Part shown: piece after piece, positions 52,439 through 61,492 of the stretch
How positions within the stretch are numbered: position 1 is the first letter of the stretch
Layout of the letters: each line of letters begins with the position of its first letter
Origin: Streptomyces sp. NBC_00344
GTDB lineage: Bacteria; Actinomycetota; Actinomycetes; Streptomycetales; Streptomycetaceae
NCBI RefSeq assembly: GCF_036088315.1
Contig: NZ_CP107997.1
Span: 1 to 61,997, forward strand
DNA length: 61,997 bases
Direction: 5' to 3'
The notes under the pieces: model-generated
Seen by the model: the letters and a program-made list of their open reading frames with translations, nothing else
The model's database searches: none
Told to the model about the DNA's origin: nothing
Position numbers and translations under genes: made by a program

Positions 52439-52590
52439 TGTGGGGCCTCCTGGCCGGGCAGGTCGGAGGCCCCACAGGACGCGCCTTCCGTGGCTATGGA
52501 CAGCAGGCACGCGTCGCCCGGGCAACAGGTCCGGACCGCTGCGAGTCACGGGGCCCGCCGCCGGATTCACCCCAGTGGCGGTGCCGGTGA
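52439..52590 (-). ncRNA. Cobalamin-riboswitch-like RNA element, copy B
   Basis: Read on minus, CACTGGGGTGAATCCGGCGG starts near 52577, then CCCCGTGACTCGCAGCGG, then ATAGCCACGGAAGGC, then a hairpin whose arms are 52439-52450 and 52465-52476 (TGTGGGGCCTCC). It aligns over about 145 bases with 3915-4060, with changes in both arms of the last hairpin. The next minus gene is the ACBP gene about 400 bases on. Confidence 0.45.
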
Positions 52591-52719
52591 TCAGGCCGTG
52601 CCATCGCCCGTTCCCCGGCCCCGGGCCACCCGCTCGCAGCGCGCTGGGTGGAAAGGCAGGGCGGTTGCAAGTTCCGGGGGCGTGCGGCTGGTCGGGTTGT
52701 GACCGGTTGGGGTGCATAA

Positions 52720-54037
52720 CAGGGCAGGTACGGGCTTCGTGATCATTGTGGTGTCTAAGCCCGATGATCATGAGGTGGCCCGTGCCTGCCGCTGTATCTT
52801 CTCCCATTCCCGCCGTGCTGGTGAAGCTGGGGCCGCTGGATGCCGGTCGGATCGCTGACCTGCGCCTCTACTTCGACTCGGTGCCCGACCCGCGCTCCCG
52901 GCGGGGCCGGTGGTACTCGCTGACCGTGATCCTGCTGGTGTGTGCCTGCGCGGTCGTCTCGGGAGCGAGGAGCATCGACGAACTCGCCGAGTGGGGCCAT
53001 CGTGCCCCGAACGCTCTGCTGACAGTGATCGGGATCCGGCGCCATCTTCTGGGATGGCGGCGCGCTCCGTCGCCTGCCACGATCGGCCGTGTGCTGGGGG
53101 CTGTTGACGGGGATGCCCTGGACCGGGCGGTGGGCGCCTACCTGGCCGACCGGCACCGCGCCGCCACCGAGCCCACCCAGACACCGTCGCCCTCCGCGTC
53201 TGGGCGGCCGCGCGTGATCGCTGTCGACGGCAAAGCACTCAAGGGATCAGCCCGTCTCACTGCGACGCACCGGCATCTGCTCTCCGCGGTCACGCACGGC
53301 ACCGTCGTGACCCTCGCTCAGGTGGAGGTCGGCGCGAAGACGAACGAAACCACGCACTTCCAACCGCTCCTGGCACCGCTGGACCTGGCCGGCGTCGTTG
53401 TCACCTTCGACGCCCTGCACTCGGTCAAGGCGAACGTCTCCTGGCTGGTCGAGACCAAGAAGGCCCACTACATCGCCGTGATCAAGACCAACCAGCCGAC
53501 CGCTCACAGCCAGCTCGCGGCCCTGCCGTGGCGGGACATCGCCGTCCAGCACACAGCCTCCGGGACCGGGCGCGGCAGGCGCGAGTCCCGCTCGATCAAG
53601 ACCTGCGCCGTCGCGGACGAACTCGGCGGGATCGCCTTTCCCCACGCCCGCCTGGCCATCCGCGTCCACCGCCGCCGCAAGCAGACCGGCCAGCGCGAGA
53701 CCCGTGAGAGTGTCTACGCCGTCACCAGCCTCGACGCCCATCAGGCCGGCCCGGCCTACCTGGCCGCCGCGATCCGCGGGCACTGGGGAGTGGAGAACTC
53801 CTCGCACTACATCAGGGATGTCACCTTCGCTGAGGACGCCTCCACCGTCCACGCCGGAACCGCACCGCGGGCCATGGCGACCCTCCGCAACCTCGCCATC
53901 GGCGTGCTGAAAATCCTCGGAGCCGACAACATCGCCAAAACCACCCGGGCGATCCGCGACGAACCCCAACGAGCACTCCCCATCCTGGGCATCACCAACA
54001 ATCCAGACACCTACGAAACTTGATCAAGCCCTGCCCC
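52720..54037 (+). mobile_element. ISAs1-family insertion sequence
   Basis: It holds one intact transposase gene. The ends share an imperfect inverted match: AGGGCAGGTACGGGCTTCGTGATCA-like sequence on the left and TGATCAAGCCCTGCCC on the right. Boundaries are approximate and I could not see a target duplication. Confidence 0.75.
52764..54023 (+). CDS. ISAs1-family transposase
   Basis: A DDE transposase of about 419 residues. The N-terminal associated domain contains YFDSVPDPRSRRGRWYSL. The catalytic residues lie in VIAVDGKALKGS, VVVTFDALHSVKA and GHWGVENSSHYIRDVTFAED. It is full length and looks active. ATG 52770 is an alternative start. Confidence 0.92.
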   Translation: MIMRWPVPAAVSSPIPAVLVKLGPLDAGRIADLRLYFDSVPDPRSRRGRWYSLTVILLVCACAVVSGARSIDELAEWGHRAPNALLTVIGIRRHLLGWRRAPSPATIGRVLGAVDGDALDRAVGAYLADRHRAATEPTQTPSPSASGRPRVIAVDGKALKGSARLTATHRHLLSAVTHGTVVTLAQVEVGAKTNETTHFQPLLAPLDLAGVVVTFDALHSVKANVSWLVETKKAHYIAVIKTNQPTAHSQLAALPWRDIAVQHTASGTGRGRRESRSIKTCAVADELGGIAFPHARLAIRVHRRRKQTGQRETRESVYAVTSLDAHQAGPAYLAAAIRGHWGVENSSHYIRDVTFAEDASTVHAGTAPRAMATLRNLAIGVLKILGADNIAKTTRAIRDEPQRALPILGITNNPDTYET

Positions 54038-54231
54038 GAACGGCGGCACCACCTTCCGGATCTTGAATGTGGGTGTCGAAAGTGCTGCCGGGATTTCTCT
54101 TGAGTAGGTCGCCACCTCGATGTCCGTTTCCCGCCAGCAGTCCTCGAGCCGCAGTGCCAACGTATGAACAGGCTCCGCGAGTTCTCGCTGGAGAATGCCT
54201 CCGTCCGTAATTCCTGCATGTGGAGTAAAGA

Positions 54232-54870
54232 ATGCACGTGGCTATTGAGCCGAGAGTAATGTATTTCGGGACACCGGTTGTGATGATTAGCACTCAAAAT
54301 GAGGACGGGTCGCCGAATTTGGCTCCGATGTCATCCGTATGGTGGGTCGGCCAATCCTGCATGCTGGGACTTGATGAAACATCCAAGACAACTCAGAATC
54401 TTGTCCGGACCAAAGAGTGCGTGATCAATCTTGTACCTTCGAGCTTGGTCGATGCAGTCGACCGTTTGGCACTTGTTACTGGGACTCTTAATGTTCCGCA
54501 GCACAAGCTGCGGAAGGGTTATAGATGTGAGCCGGATAAATTCGGCGCAGCGGGACTCACTGTCATTTCTTCTGATGAAGTGGAACCACCGCGCGTGGCT
54601 GAGTGTCCAATCCAGCTCGAGGCTTCCATCGATCGCATTCACCCCTTTGGCGAGGCTGATTCCGGGCTGTTGGCCTTCGATGCGCGAGTAGTGCGAGCCC
54701 ATGTACAAGAGGAGCTACTTGTTCCTGATCGTCGGAACCATGTGGACGCTGACAAATGGGATCCACTGATCATGAAATTCTGCGAATACTATGGACGTGG
54801 TGAAAACCTGCAACCCTCGTCCCTCGCGCGTGGTTGGGGCATGCCTCAGAGGTTGTCCCTACTTCCATAG
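54232..54870 (+). CDS. Flavin-reductase-like FMN-binding protein
   Basis: A 212-residue protein of the flavin reductase/flavoredoxin fold (MYFGTPVVMISTQNEDGSPNLA, then SVWWVGQSCMLGLDETSKT and RTKECVINLVPSSL). Base composition is clearly lower in GC than the plasmid average. It lies between two insertion sequences, pointing to transfer. It may serve the monooxygenase-like gene downstream. Confidence 0.82.
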   Translation: MHVAIEPRVMYFGTPVVMISTQNEDGSPNLAPMSSVWWVGQSCMLGLDETSKTTQNLVRTKECVINLVPSSLVDAVDRLALVTGTLNVPQHKLRKGYRCEPDKFGAAGLTVISSDEVEPPRVAECPIQLEASIDRIHPFGEADSGLLAFDARVVRAHVQEELLVPDRRNHVDADKWDPLIMKFCEYYGRGENLQPSSLARGWGMPQRLSLLP

Positions 54871-54914
54871 TTCCCTAAAGGGGAGTGCGAATTTCAGCCT
54901 GTTCACCCTAAAGT

Positions 54915-55295
54915 ATGGAGCGGATCATTAGGTCTCGAACAGATAAAGGTAGACTTGATCGGCCGTATTATGCGGCGATACTGACCACCCGTCTTTCGGG
55001 TCGAGATACCAGCGGGTACATTGAGGCGGAGAGGAGGATGATTTCTCTTGCGGAACAAATACCCGGTTATATAAGCCGCGAAACGACACGGAGCTCGGAC
55101 GGGCGCGACCAGACGATTGTTTACTATGAGGACGAAAGAGCGATCCGGATGTGGCGCGATAATCTCGAACACCGCCGAGTCCAGCGCCTTGGTCGTGACG
55201 TGTGGTACGACTCATACGAGGTGCGCATAGCTCGCGTTGAGCGCGCCTATGGTTGGGTGGCGGGAAAGAATAACGCCGGAGATATTCCTGGCTGA
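54915..55295 (+). CDS. Antibiotic-biosynthesis-monooxygenase-like protein
   Basis: A 126-residue dimeric alpha-beta barrel protein (YYAAILTTRLSGRDTSGYIEA, then QIPGYISRETTRSSDGRDQTI and MWRDNLEHRRVQRLGRDVWYD). ABM proteins act as cofactor-free monooxygenases or heme-degrading enzymes. It lies 44 bases after the flavin reductase gene and shares its lower GC. Confidence 0.78.
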   Translation: MERIIRSRTDKGRLDRPYYAAILTTRLSGRDTSGYIEAERRMISLAEQIPGYISRETTRSSDGRDQTIVYYEDERAIRMWRDNLEHRRVQRLGRDVWYDSYEVRIARVERAYGWVAGKNNAGDIPG

Positions 55296-55318
55296 ACAAA
55301 AAGCTGGAGGGCCAAGGG

Positions 55319-55389
55319 ATGAACGAGCGGGGCGCGTTGCGGGGTCTGCGGGTCTTGATATGGGCGGCGATCGCGGTGGAGGTGCCAGT
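55319..55389 (+). pseudogene. Gene fragment cut by the IS5-like element
   Basis: ATG 55319 begins MNERGALRGLRVLIWAAIAV, a likely membrane-protein N-terminus, and runs into the IS end at 55390. The rest is not seen on the far side. Confidence 0.5.
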
Positions 55390-56275
55390 GAGCCTTTTCC
55401 ATCTTGATCAGGCGGCGAGTTCGAGGGCTACGACGGCTCGGACGACGGCTGTGATCCGGGTGGTGCTGCAGCGGAGCTTCCGCAGGAGCCGCCAGGACTT
55501 GAGGATCGCCATGGCGCGTTCACCGAGGCTGCGGATCTTCGCGTGGTCCCGGTTGTGACGTCGGCGCCAGCCGCGCAGGTGCTTGCCACGGATCGGGACT
55601 CGGATCGCAGGGCCTGATCCCTGATATGCCTTGTCGGCCCAGCACTTGATGTTGTCTGCGGCGAGGGCGCCGGGGAATGCCAGGGGCCCGCGCCGCGGTC
55701 AGGTCGTGTGTGGCTCCGGGCAGTGCGTCCGAGACCCAGATCAGGCGTCCGGCGGGATCGGCGAGGACCTGCACGTTCATCCCGTGGTGCTTCTTCTTCC
55801 CGGAGTAGTACGGCCGGTCTGCGGCGATGCGGTCGATCGGCAGCACGGTGCCGTCGAGGATCACGTACGCCTTCTTCCGGACAGTTGGCATGGCCTGTTC
55901 CAGCGTGGGCGCAAAGGCCGCCAGGAGGTCGACGGCCTCGCGTATGTAGCGGTAGGCCGTGGCGATCCCGATGCGGAAACCTGCTGCGAGGCGGGCGTAG
56001 GTGTCGCCGCAGCGCAGGTGGGCCAGGACGAGCATTGCCTGTCGGCCGCAGGTCAGGCGACGCCACCGGGAGCCGATCCGACGGCGATGACCTGCGAGGA
56101 GAGCGGAGAGGTGTTGCAGGGTGCGGCTGGACAGATCGATACCGGACGGGTAGACAAGCACGCGAAAGCTCCTGGCGAACTGGTGATCTTGGTCGTGAAC
56201 CCGTCTACCAGGAGCTTTCTTCATGCCCCCTGCCGGGGCCACCGGTCCAACCACCCCTCAGGTTGGAAACAGCTC
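55390..56275 (-). mobile_element. IS5-family (IS1031/IS427-like) insertion sequence
   Basis: An 886-base element with ends GAGCCTTTTCCATCTTGA and the complement of GAGCTGTTTCCAACCTGA (14 of 18 matching). It contains one frameshifted transposase gene. No clear target duplication, so flanks may have rearranged. Confidence 0.8.
55408..56224 (-). pseudogene. IS5-family transposase, frameshifted
   Basis: The first frame reads DLSSRTLQHLSALLAGHRRR to YVILDGTVLPIDR and LPGATHDLTAARA. Sense then moves to another frame near 55680 (ALAADNIKCWADKAYQGSG, RDHAKIRSLGERAMAILKSW) up to the stop at 55408. The DDE residues are split between the two frames. There is no obvious slippery run, so it is probably dead rather than programmed. 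Confidence 0.82.
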
Positions 56276-57634
56276 ATTGCTGCTCAGCCGTACGACGACA
56301 CCGGCCGCCCCGCCCCGGCCTTTGACCGGGTGCCGCCGCAGGATCTCGATGCTGAGCAGTGCGTGGTCGGGGCGATGCTGCTGTCGAAGGACGCGATCGG
56401 TGAGGTCATCGAGATCGTCACCGGCGCGGACTTCTACCGGCCTGCTCACGAGACGGTCTTCACCGCCGTCCTGGGTCTCTACGGGCGCGGAGAGCCGGCC
56501 GACCCGATCACGGTGGCCGCCGAGCTGGCCCGCCGCGGCGACCTGTCGCGTATCGGCGGCCCGAGCTACCTTCACGCCCTGGCCCAGGCTGTGCCCACCG
56601 CCGGAAACGCCGCGTACTACGCGGACATCGTCCGCGACCGGGCCCGCCTGCGCCGGCTGGCCGAAGCGGGCACCGCCATCGCGAACCTCGGCTACAGCGA
56701 CGGCGACCCAGACGAACTCACCGACACTGCCGGCGCCCTCTTCAACGCCGCTGTGGCCATCGACGAATCCAGTGCCAGCTTCCGCCCCCGCGAGCGCTCC
56801 GCCCACCTCATGGACCGTCTCGAGGCCCGCAGCCGCGGCGAGATCACCAAAGGCGTGCCCACCGGCTTCACCGATCTGGACCGCCTCACCAACGGCCTCC
56901 ACGGCGGCCAGGTCATCGTGATCGCAGCCCGCCCCGCCATGGGCAAATCCACCCTCGCCGTGGACTTCCTGCGCTCCGCCACCATCAAGCACGGCCTGAC
57001 CGGCGCCCTGTTCAGCCTCGAAATGAGCGGCGACGAAGTCCACGAGCGCATCGTGTCCGCCGACGCCAAAGTCGCCTACCACCACCTGCGCAGCGGCAAC
57101 CTCACCGAAGACGACTGGATCCGCATCGGCCACAGCGCCCAGCGCCTGGAAACCGCCGACCTGCACATCTTCGAAGACGCCTCCCTGACCGTCCTGCAGA
57201 TCAAGGCCCACTGCCGCCGCCTCCAGCAGCGCGGCGGCCTGGACATCATCGTCGTGGACTACCTCCAGCTCATGCAGTCCAGCGGCCGCAAAGCCGAGAA
57301 CCGACAGGTCGAAGTCTCCGAGATGAGCCGCCAGTTCAAACTCCTCGCCAAGGAACTCAACGTGCCCGTCGTGGTCCTCTCCCAGCTCAACCGCGGCCCC
57401 GAGCAGCGCCAGGACAAAAAACCGGCGATCTCCGACCTGCGGGAATCCGGCGCCATCGAACAAGACGCCGACATCGTGATCCTCCTGCACCGCGAAGACG
57501 CCTACGAGAAAGAGTCACCACGCGCGGGCGAAGCCGACCTGATCATCGGAAAACACCGGGGCGGGCCCACGTCAACGATCACCGTCGCCGCGCAACTCCA
57601 CTACAGCCGGTTCGTCGACATGGCACACACCTGA
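56276..57634 (+). CDS. dnaB: DnaB-like replicative helicase, 5' end cut by an IS
   Basis: About 452 codons close to chromosomal Streptomyces DnaB from the start of the N-terminal domain (FDRVPPQDLDAEQCVVGAML) to the usual end (HYSRFVDMAHT). Walker A is ARPAMGKST, Walker B is IIVVDYLQLM, and the SQLNRGPEQR loop is present. The IS ends at 56275, two codons inside the linker that normally precedes the domain, so the native start seems lost. The first in-frame start after the IS is GTG 56330, without a good ribosome-binding site. Confidence 0.88.
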   Translation: MAAQPYDDTGRPAPAFDRVPPQDLDAEQCVVGAMLLSKDAIGEVIEIVTGADFYRPAHETVFTAVLGLYGRGEPADPITVAAELARRGDLSRIGGPSYLHALAQAVPTAGNAAYYADIVRDRARLRRLAEAGTAIANLGYSDGDPDELTDTAGALFNAAVAIDESSASFRPRERSAHLMDRLEARSRGEITKGVPTGFTDLDRLTNGLHGGQVIVIAARPAMGKSTLAVDFLRSATIKHGLTGALFSLEMSGDEVHERIVSADAKVAYHHLRSGNLTEDDWIRIGHSAQRLETADLHIFEDASLTVLQIKAHCRRLQQRGGLDIIVVDYLQLMQSSGRKAENRQVEVSEMSRQFKLLAKELNVPVVVLSQLNRGPEQRQDKKPAISDLRESGAIEQDADIVILLHREDAYEKESPRAGEADLIIGKHRGGPTSTITVAAQLHYSRFVDMAHT

Positions 57635-57996
57635 CCCACCCCACTGTGGGGTCTCAAATCCCGCTTCATAATCTCAGCGCATTCTGCATATCGGCCGCGC
57701 TGCACAGAGACACGCAGGTCAGCGGCTCCGGTCCGGGGCCGCTGACCGAGGAAATGCAGCAACTGCTGAGACTGGGCGCGGTCGGTGAGACTGTGCAGCG
57801 GCGAGACAGTCCAGGTCAGAGCGGCGGCGCATGCAGCGAGCCGCGAGAACCTACACCCACCACGACCAGCAGCCGCCTCAAGCCACCTGAAGGCGGCTCT
57901 CGCTGACGATCTACCAGCCCAGCGTCCATCCGGTCATCCGGGGTGGAGATCGGCGCTCAGCGCCCCACACAGACGATCACCGACAGGAGCACCCGA
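57635..57996. other. Intergenic region upstream of tpg copy 2
   Basis: No gene seen. From about 57945 the sequence (GAGATCGGCGCTCA, CACACAGACGAT) matches the DNA upstream of tpg copy 1, so the duplicated unit includes its leader. Confidence 0.6.
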
Positions 57997-58557
57997 GTGG
58001 GCATCATCGGAGACAGCCTCGACAAGGCCGCAGCCAACGTCTTCACCCGCCCCATCCCGAAAACAGCCGGCGCGCAGATCCGGTTCCTCGTGAAGCACGA
58101 GAAAGGCTCCACCCGCACGGTCGCCCGCCGCCTGGGCATCTCCCAGCGCACCGTGGAGCGCTACCTCACCGGCCAGATCAAGAAGCCCCGCCCCGACCTC
58201 GCCGCCAAGCTCGCCGCTGAAGTCCGCAAGAACTGGCAGCCGGTGGTCCGCCAGCGCGCCCGCAAGCAAGCGGCGACCGCGACCGGCATCACGATCGAGA
58301 CCCGGGCCCGATTCGGGTTCACCGCAGCGCCCGGAACGACGGACGACGGACGCCTCCGGCTGATTACCCAGCACCTCCCGCCCGTTTATGCCGACCGGCT
58401 CTTTCGAGCGAAAGACACCGGATCCAGTGAACAGGACATGCAGAACATCATTGCCGAAGGGCTGCAAGAGGTCTATTTCAAAGACCATGGCCGACGCGCG
58501 AATGATCTGCTCGTTGAATTCACCGACATCGATTACCTCGAAACCGACTATTCCTGA
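57997..58557 (+). CDS. tpg: Terminal protein Tpg, copy 2
   Basis: A 186-residue Tpg nearly identical to copy 1 in its first 120 residues, with HTH at 41-62 and Thr114 in FTAAPGTTDD, and more different in the C-terminal third (YADRLFRAKDTGSSEQ, VEFTDIDYLETDYS). GTG start behind AGGAG. Both copies look functional. Confidence 0.95.
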   Translation: MGIIGDSLDKAAANVFTRPIPKTAGAQIRFLVKHEKGSTRTVARRLGISQRTVERYLTGQIKKPRPDLAAKLAAEVRKNWQPVVRQRARKQAATATGITIETRARFGFTAAPGTTDDGRLRLITQHLPPVYADRLFRAKDTGSSEQDMQNIIAEGLQEVYFKDHGRRANDLLVEFTDIDYLETDYS

Positions 58558-58640
58558 CCGCGGCCTACCGGCTACCGCCCCAGCGCCCCACCCTGCGACA
58601 ATCGAGGCCGAGCGGCCTCACCACCATCCAGGAGACCTTG

Positions 58641-58976
58641 ATGTCTGACGACTCCCTCGCCCACGGCGAGCTGGACGCGCTCACCCGCCGAACCGAGGCC
58701 GTCGAGGACCGCGTCGAATCCCTTCAGGTCCAGACCGGCGGGAATTTCGCCGCCGTCATCGAGGGCCAGGCCGCGCTGCGCCGCGAGGTCCGTGACGGGT
58801 TCACCGCGGTGAACACCCGCCTGGACGTTCTGAGCGGACGCTTCGACCGCATGGATCGGCACATGGACGGCCTGAGCCAGCAGGTCGACAGCTTCATCAC
58901 CGAGCAGCGCAACGTGAACGCGACGCTGGTTGAGTTGCTGTCCGGCCTGGTCGGCAAGGACACCACCCAGGACTGA
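58641..58976 (+). CDS. Coiled-coil protein
   Basis: A 111-residue heptad-rich protein (ELDALTRRTEAVEDRVESLQ, then RREVRDGFTAVNTRLDVLSG). Such sequences occur in phage tail and structural proteins. AGGAGACC upstream of ATG. It follows tpg copy 2 by 80 bases. Function unknown. Confidence 0.7.
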   Translation: MSDDSLAHGELDALTRRTEAVEDRVESLQVQTGGNFAAVIEGQAALRREVRDGFTAVNTRLDVLSGRFDRMDRHMDGLSQQVDSFITEQRNVNATLVELLSGLVGKDTTQD

Positions 58977-59525
58977 ACCGCGGTGTGAAGAGGAGGGCCG
59001 CTGCGTCTGCAGCGGCCCTGCCTCGTCTCTGCCTGAATTGACGCTGCTTCGCAGCGGAGCTCTGCCAGTACGACGCAGGGTGGGGAAGCGCCGGTATCGG
59101 CGGCCCGTCGTGCGGCCGGCCAGGAGAGAGGTGGTGGGCCTGACGCTGTTGCCCGAACACCGCCGTGCACACGGCGCGGTGTACGACGGCCTGCCTGAAC
59201 TGCGGTGGCATCGACACGGAACCGGGTGGGGTGTTCTCGCAGGTCAGAACCGCCACCCGGCACCGCACCCCCACCGCCAACCACCCCGTTTCGTCCGTCA
59301 TGCACCGCCACCCCGCGACGGTGGGATGGCGGTGGACAGTCGGTGCAAAACGGTCAGGGTGGCGGTCACGTGACGGACAGAACAGGCGAGGGTGACAGAC
59401 GGTGCGAAGGGCCATGTCGAACCGCACCTCTCGCACAGGTGCGGCGGCTGAAATCGCCTTCTTGCCACGCATCCCCTTGATCCGGACTCTGTGTTCCAAC
59501 ACGGACAAGACCCTCAGGGGGATGC
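58977..59525. other. Terminator and region without a supported gene
   Basis: After the hairpin at 58994-59019 about 500 bases show frames on both strands but none with convincing protein character. Confidence 0.5.
58994..59019 (+). terminator. 11-bp hairpin
   Basis: AGGGCCGCTGC pairs with GCAGCGGCCCT around GTCT, right after the coiled-coil gene. Confidence 0.85.
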
Positions 59526-59777
59526 ATGGCCCACGTCACCGCATCACGATCCGACCGACTCAACACATACACAGGGCGCGCCCTCCTGTGGTGGGCGACC
59601 ACACTGGAACGCACCGTCGCCGGCAAGGCATCGCGTGAAGCCCACAAGCGGCGCCGCGACCAGCTGATCCGAGCAGCCAACGCACGCGGGGCGACGCTGG
59701 ATGACATCGTCACCAAGACGAAGCTCCGACCGAACACCGTCCGCGCCATCCTCCGTAAAGAGCCCACTGTCGAATAA
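59526..59777 (+). CDS. Small HTH protein
   Basis: An 83-residue basic protein with a C-terminal helix-turn-helix (ANARGATLDDIVTKTKLRPNTVRAIL). A CAGGGGG lies just before the ATG. Likely DNA-binding; target unknown. Confidence 0.68.
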   Translation: MAHVTASRSDRLNTYTGRALLWWATTLERTVAGKASREAHKRRRDQLIRAANARGATLDDIVTKTKLRPNTVRAILRKEPTVE

Positions 59778-60491
59778 GCCGCACTTCGCGCACAGGGATC
59801 GGCCATCGGCCACGCCGGTCATCGGTCACCTGGATCGGTCATCGGCCACACGGTTTCCGTCGCCGTGGCGGTGGCCGAATCGGTTGGGCAAGCCGTCCCG
59901 GCGCTGGGCAAACCTCCCCTGGGCAAGCCTTCCATCGTGTGGACCGCGGTGGGTGCCGTGGCCGGTTCCGGCGTTGGCGCCCCCGGGTGGAATCCAATCG
60001 GCATCCGGGCGGGGGCTTGCCCGTCCTCTGCGAAGGGCAAGAGCGGCTGAACCTGCCATGGCCGGTTGTGTAATTGGTGGCTTGACCGGTTGCCCAGTTG
60101 TGGTTGTGCAACGGGTGGTTCTACCGGTTGCGCAACGAGTTGCCGGGCGCCAACTGCGGCTGCTGCTTTGTGGCAGGTCAGTGAGTGTGGGTCAGTGCCT
60201 GTGCGCGGCGACATCTCTTCCCTGTGAAGGGAAGAGATGGTTTTTCTGTCTCCTGGCGGGGCGGTGCGGTCGTGCTGACGGGGTTGCACCCAAGGGCGTC
60301 TGCAGGGGTGGCTGGAGGATTGCGCCCAAAGTTGCACTGGAGGTACCGCCGCAGGTGTGAACCCCCCATTACGGATCTTGCTCGTTTGTGCAGGTGAGAC
60401 CTCGTGGGCAAGCCGTTTCTTGACGCCGACACCTCTACTCACGCGATAGCCGTGGGAGAGAGCTGGATGTTGGGTCGGCACCTTGGTGCCG
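59778..60491. other. Repeat-bearing region without a gene
   Basis: It holds short repeats of CGGTCATCGG/CGGCCATCGG (59799-59850), palindromes GTTGTGCAAC (60103-60112) and GTTGCGCAAC (60127-60136), several CCGGTTG units, and the terminator at 60212-60246. It could hold a small RNA or a binding locus. Confidence 0.5.
60212..60246 (+). terminator. 11-bp hairpin followed by T5
   Basis: CATCTCTTCCC pairs perfectly with GGGAAGAGATG around 6 bases, then GTTTTTC. No coding region ends here. Confidence 0.85.
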
Positions 60492-60866
60492 TCAGTCGGT
60501 GAGCCTGAAGTGGTCGTTCATGAGGTTGTCGCAGATCCGGGCGAGATCCGACAGCCGGGCGACGGCGGAGTGGAGGCCTCGGGTCGGTTCGCTGCTCAGC
60601 AGGGCGCGGGCGTTGTTGTACTGCACCTGTGCCCGGTTCCATTCCAGGCTGCCGTGGTCCATTGTGTCGAGCGCCGGACGGAGCTCCGACAGGAGAAGGG
60701 CGATGTGGCCGGTCAGGAGGCTGGTCAAGGTCTCCACCGTGTCTGGCCGGGGAACCGGGTTGCAGTCGAGCGCCTGTAACGCGCGCTCTACGGTGTCCGC
60801 CATCAGCGCCGTATTCAGCGGTGCGGTATCGCTGGACTGCTGACGGGGCTGAGGAGTGACGTTCAT
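60492..60866 (-). CDS. DUF6415-like protein
   Basis: A 124-residue helical protein (MADTVERALQALDCNPVPRPD, LLTGHIALLLSEL, ARICDNLMNDHFRLT) like small Streptomyces proteins grouped as DUF6415. CGGAGAGG upstream of ATG. No known function. Confidence 0.65.
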   Translation of the reverse strand: MNVTPQPRQQSSDTAPLNTALMADTVERALQALDCNPVPRPDTVETLTSLLTGHIALLLSELRPALDTMDHGSLEWNRAQVQYNNARALLSSEPTRGLHSAVARLSDLARICDNLMNDHFRLTD

Positions 60867-61090
60867 GGGCGTGCCCTCTCCGGCTGCAAAGTCGATGACC
60901 TAGGCCACTTCAGGAGGTGTGCGGATCATGATTCACCGAGCAGACCGGCGAACGGGACATCAGCCCACACTTATGTAAGCAGCTCGCTGCACGGACGAGA
61001 CGTCAAATCCTCGATGGTGCCCAGTGGAGGGCGTGAAATGGCCAAATCACCGGCGGTTATCGTCACAGCGGCCGAGCTGGTGCAGGGTTG

Positions 61091-61345
61091 TCACCGGACT
61101 CGCCTGACGTGCCCAGTGGGGCCGGGTTCGTAATCGCTTCGGGGGCGGTCGACGGTCTCCCGGCGCCCGGCGCCCTCGCGGGTGTGTACGTAGTCGCTGG
61201 CGTGCACGTCACTGCGCGCCAGATGGCCGATGATCAGACCCACCAGGCCCAGGGCGGCGACAACGAGGAAAGCTCCGAAGCCGCCGAAGTAGCCGGCTAA
61301 TCCGGGTGTCAGGGCGGTCAGGAGCCCCACCACAGTTGTCTTCAT
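61091..61345 (-). CDS. Small membrane protein near the right telomere
   Basis: An 84-residue protein with two hydrophobic segments (VVGLLTALTPGLAGYF and AFLVVAALGLVGLIIGHLA) and a charged tail. It is the last gene before the right inverted repeat. Function unknown. Confidence 0.6.
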   Translation of the reverse strand: MKTTVVGLLTALTPGLAGYFGGFGAFLVVAALGLVGLIIGHLARSDVHASDYVHTREGAGRRETVDRPRSDYEPGPTGHVRRVR

Positions 61346-61492
61346 CGTTCATTTGAGAATCTGCATCTTCTTGTCACTGCGTTCGTCACGGCATGGGCAC
61401 TGTGATCGAGCTGGGCTGATGCCATTCTGGTGCAGAAATCCGGTGTCACGTCGTGACGTTTATTGGTGACAGCGGAGCGCAGATTCCCAGGA

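Noticed and set aside
58799..58814. GTTCACCGCGGTGAAC palindrome, similar to the parS-like site
   Set aside because: It differs at two symmetric positions, is single, and lies in a coding segment whose F-T-A-V-N peptide is common in coiled-coil proteins.
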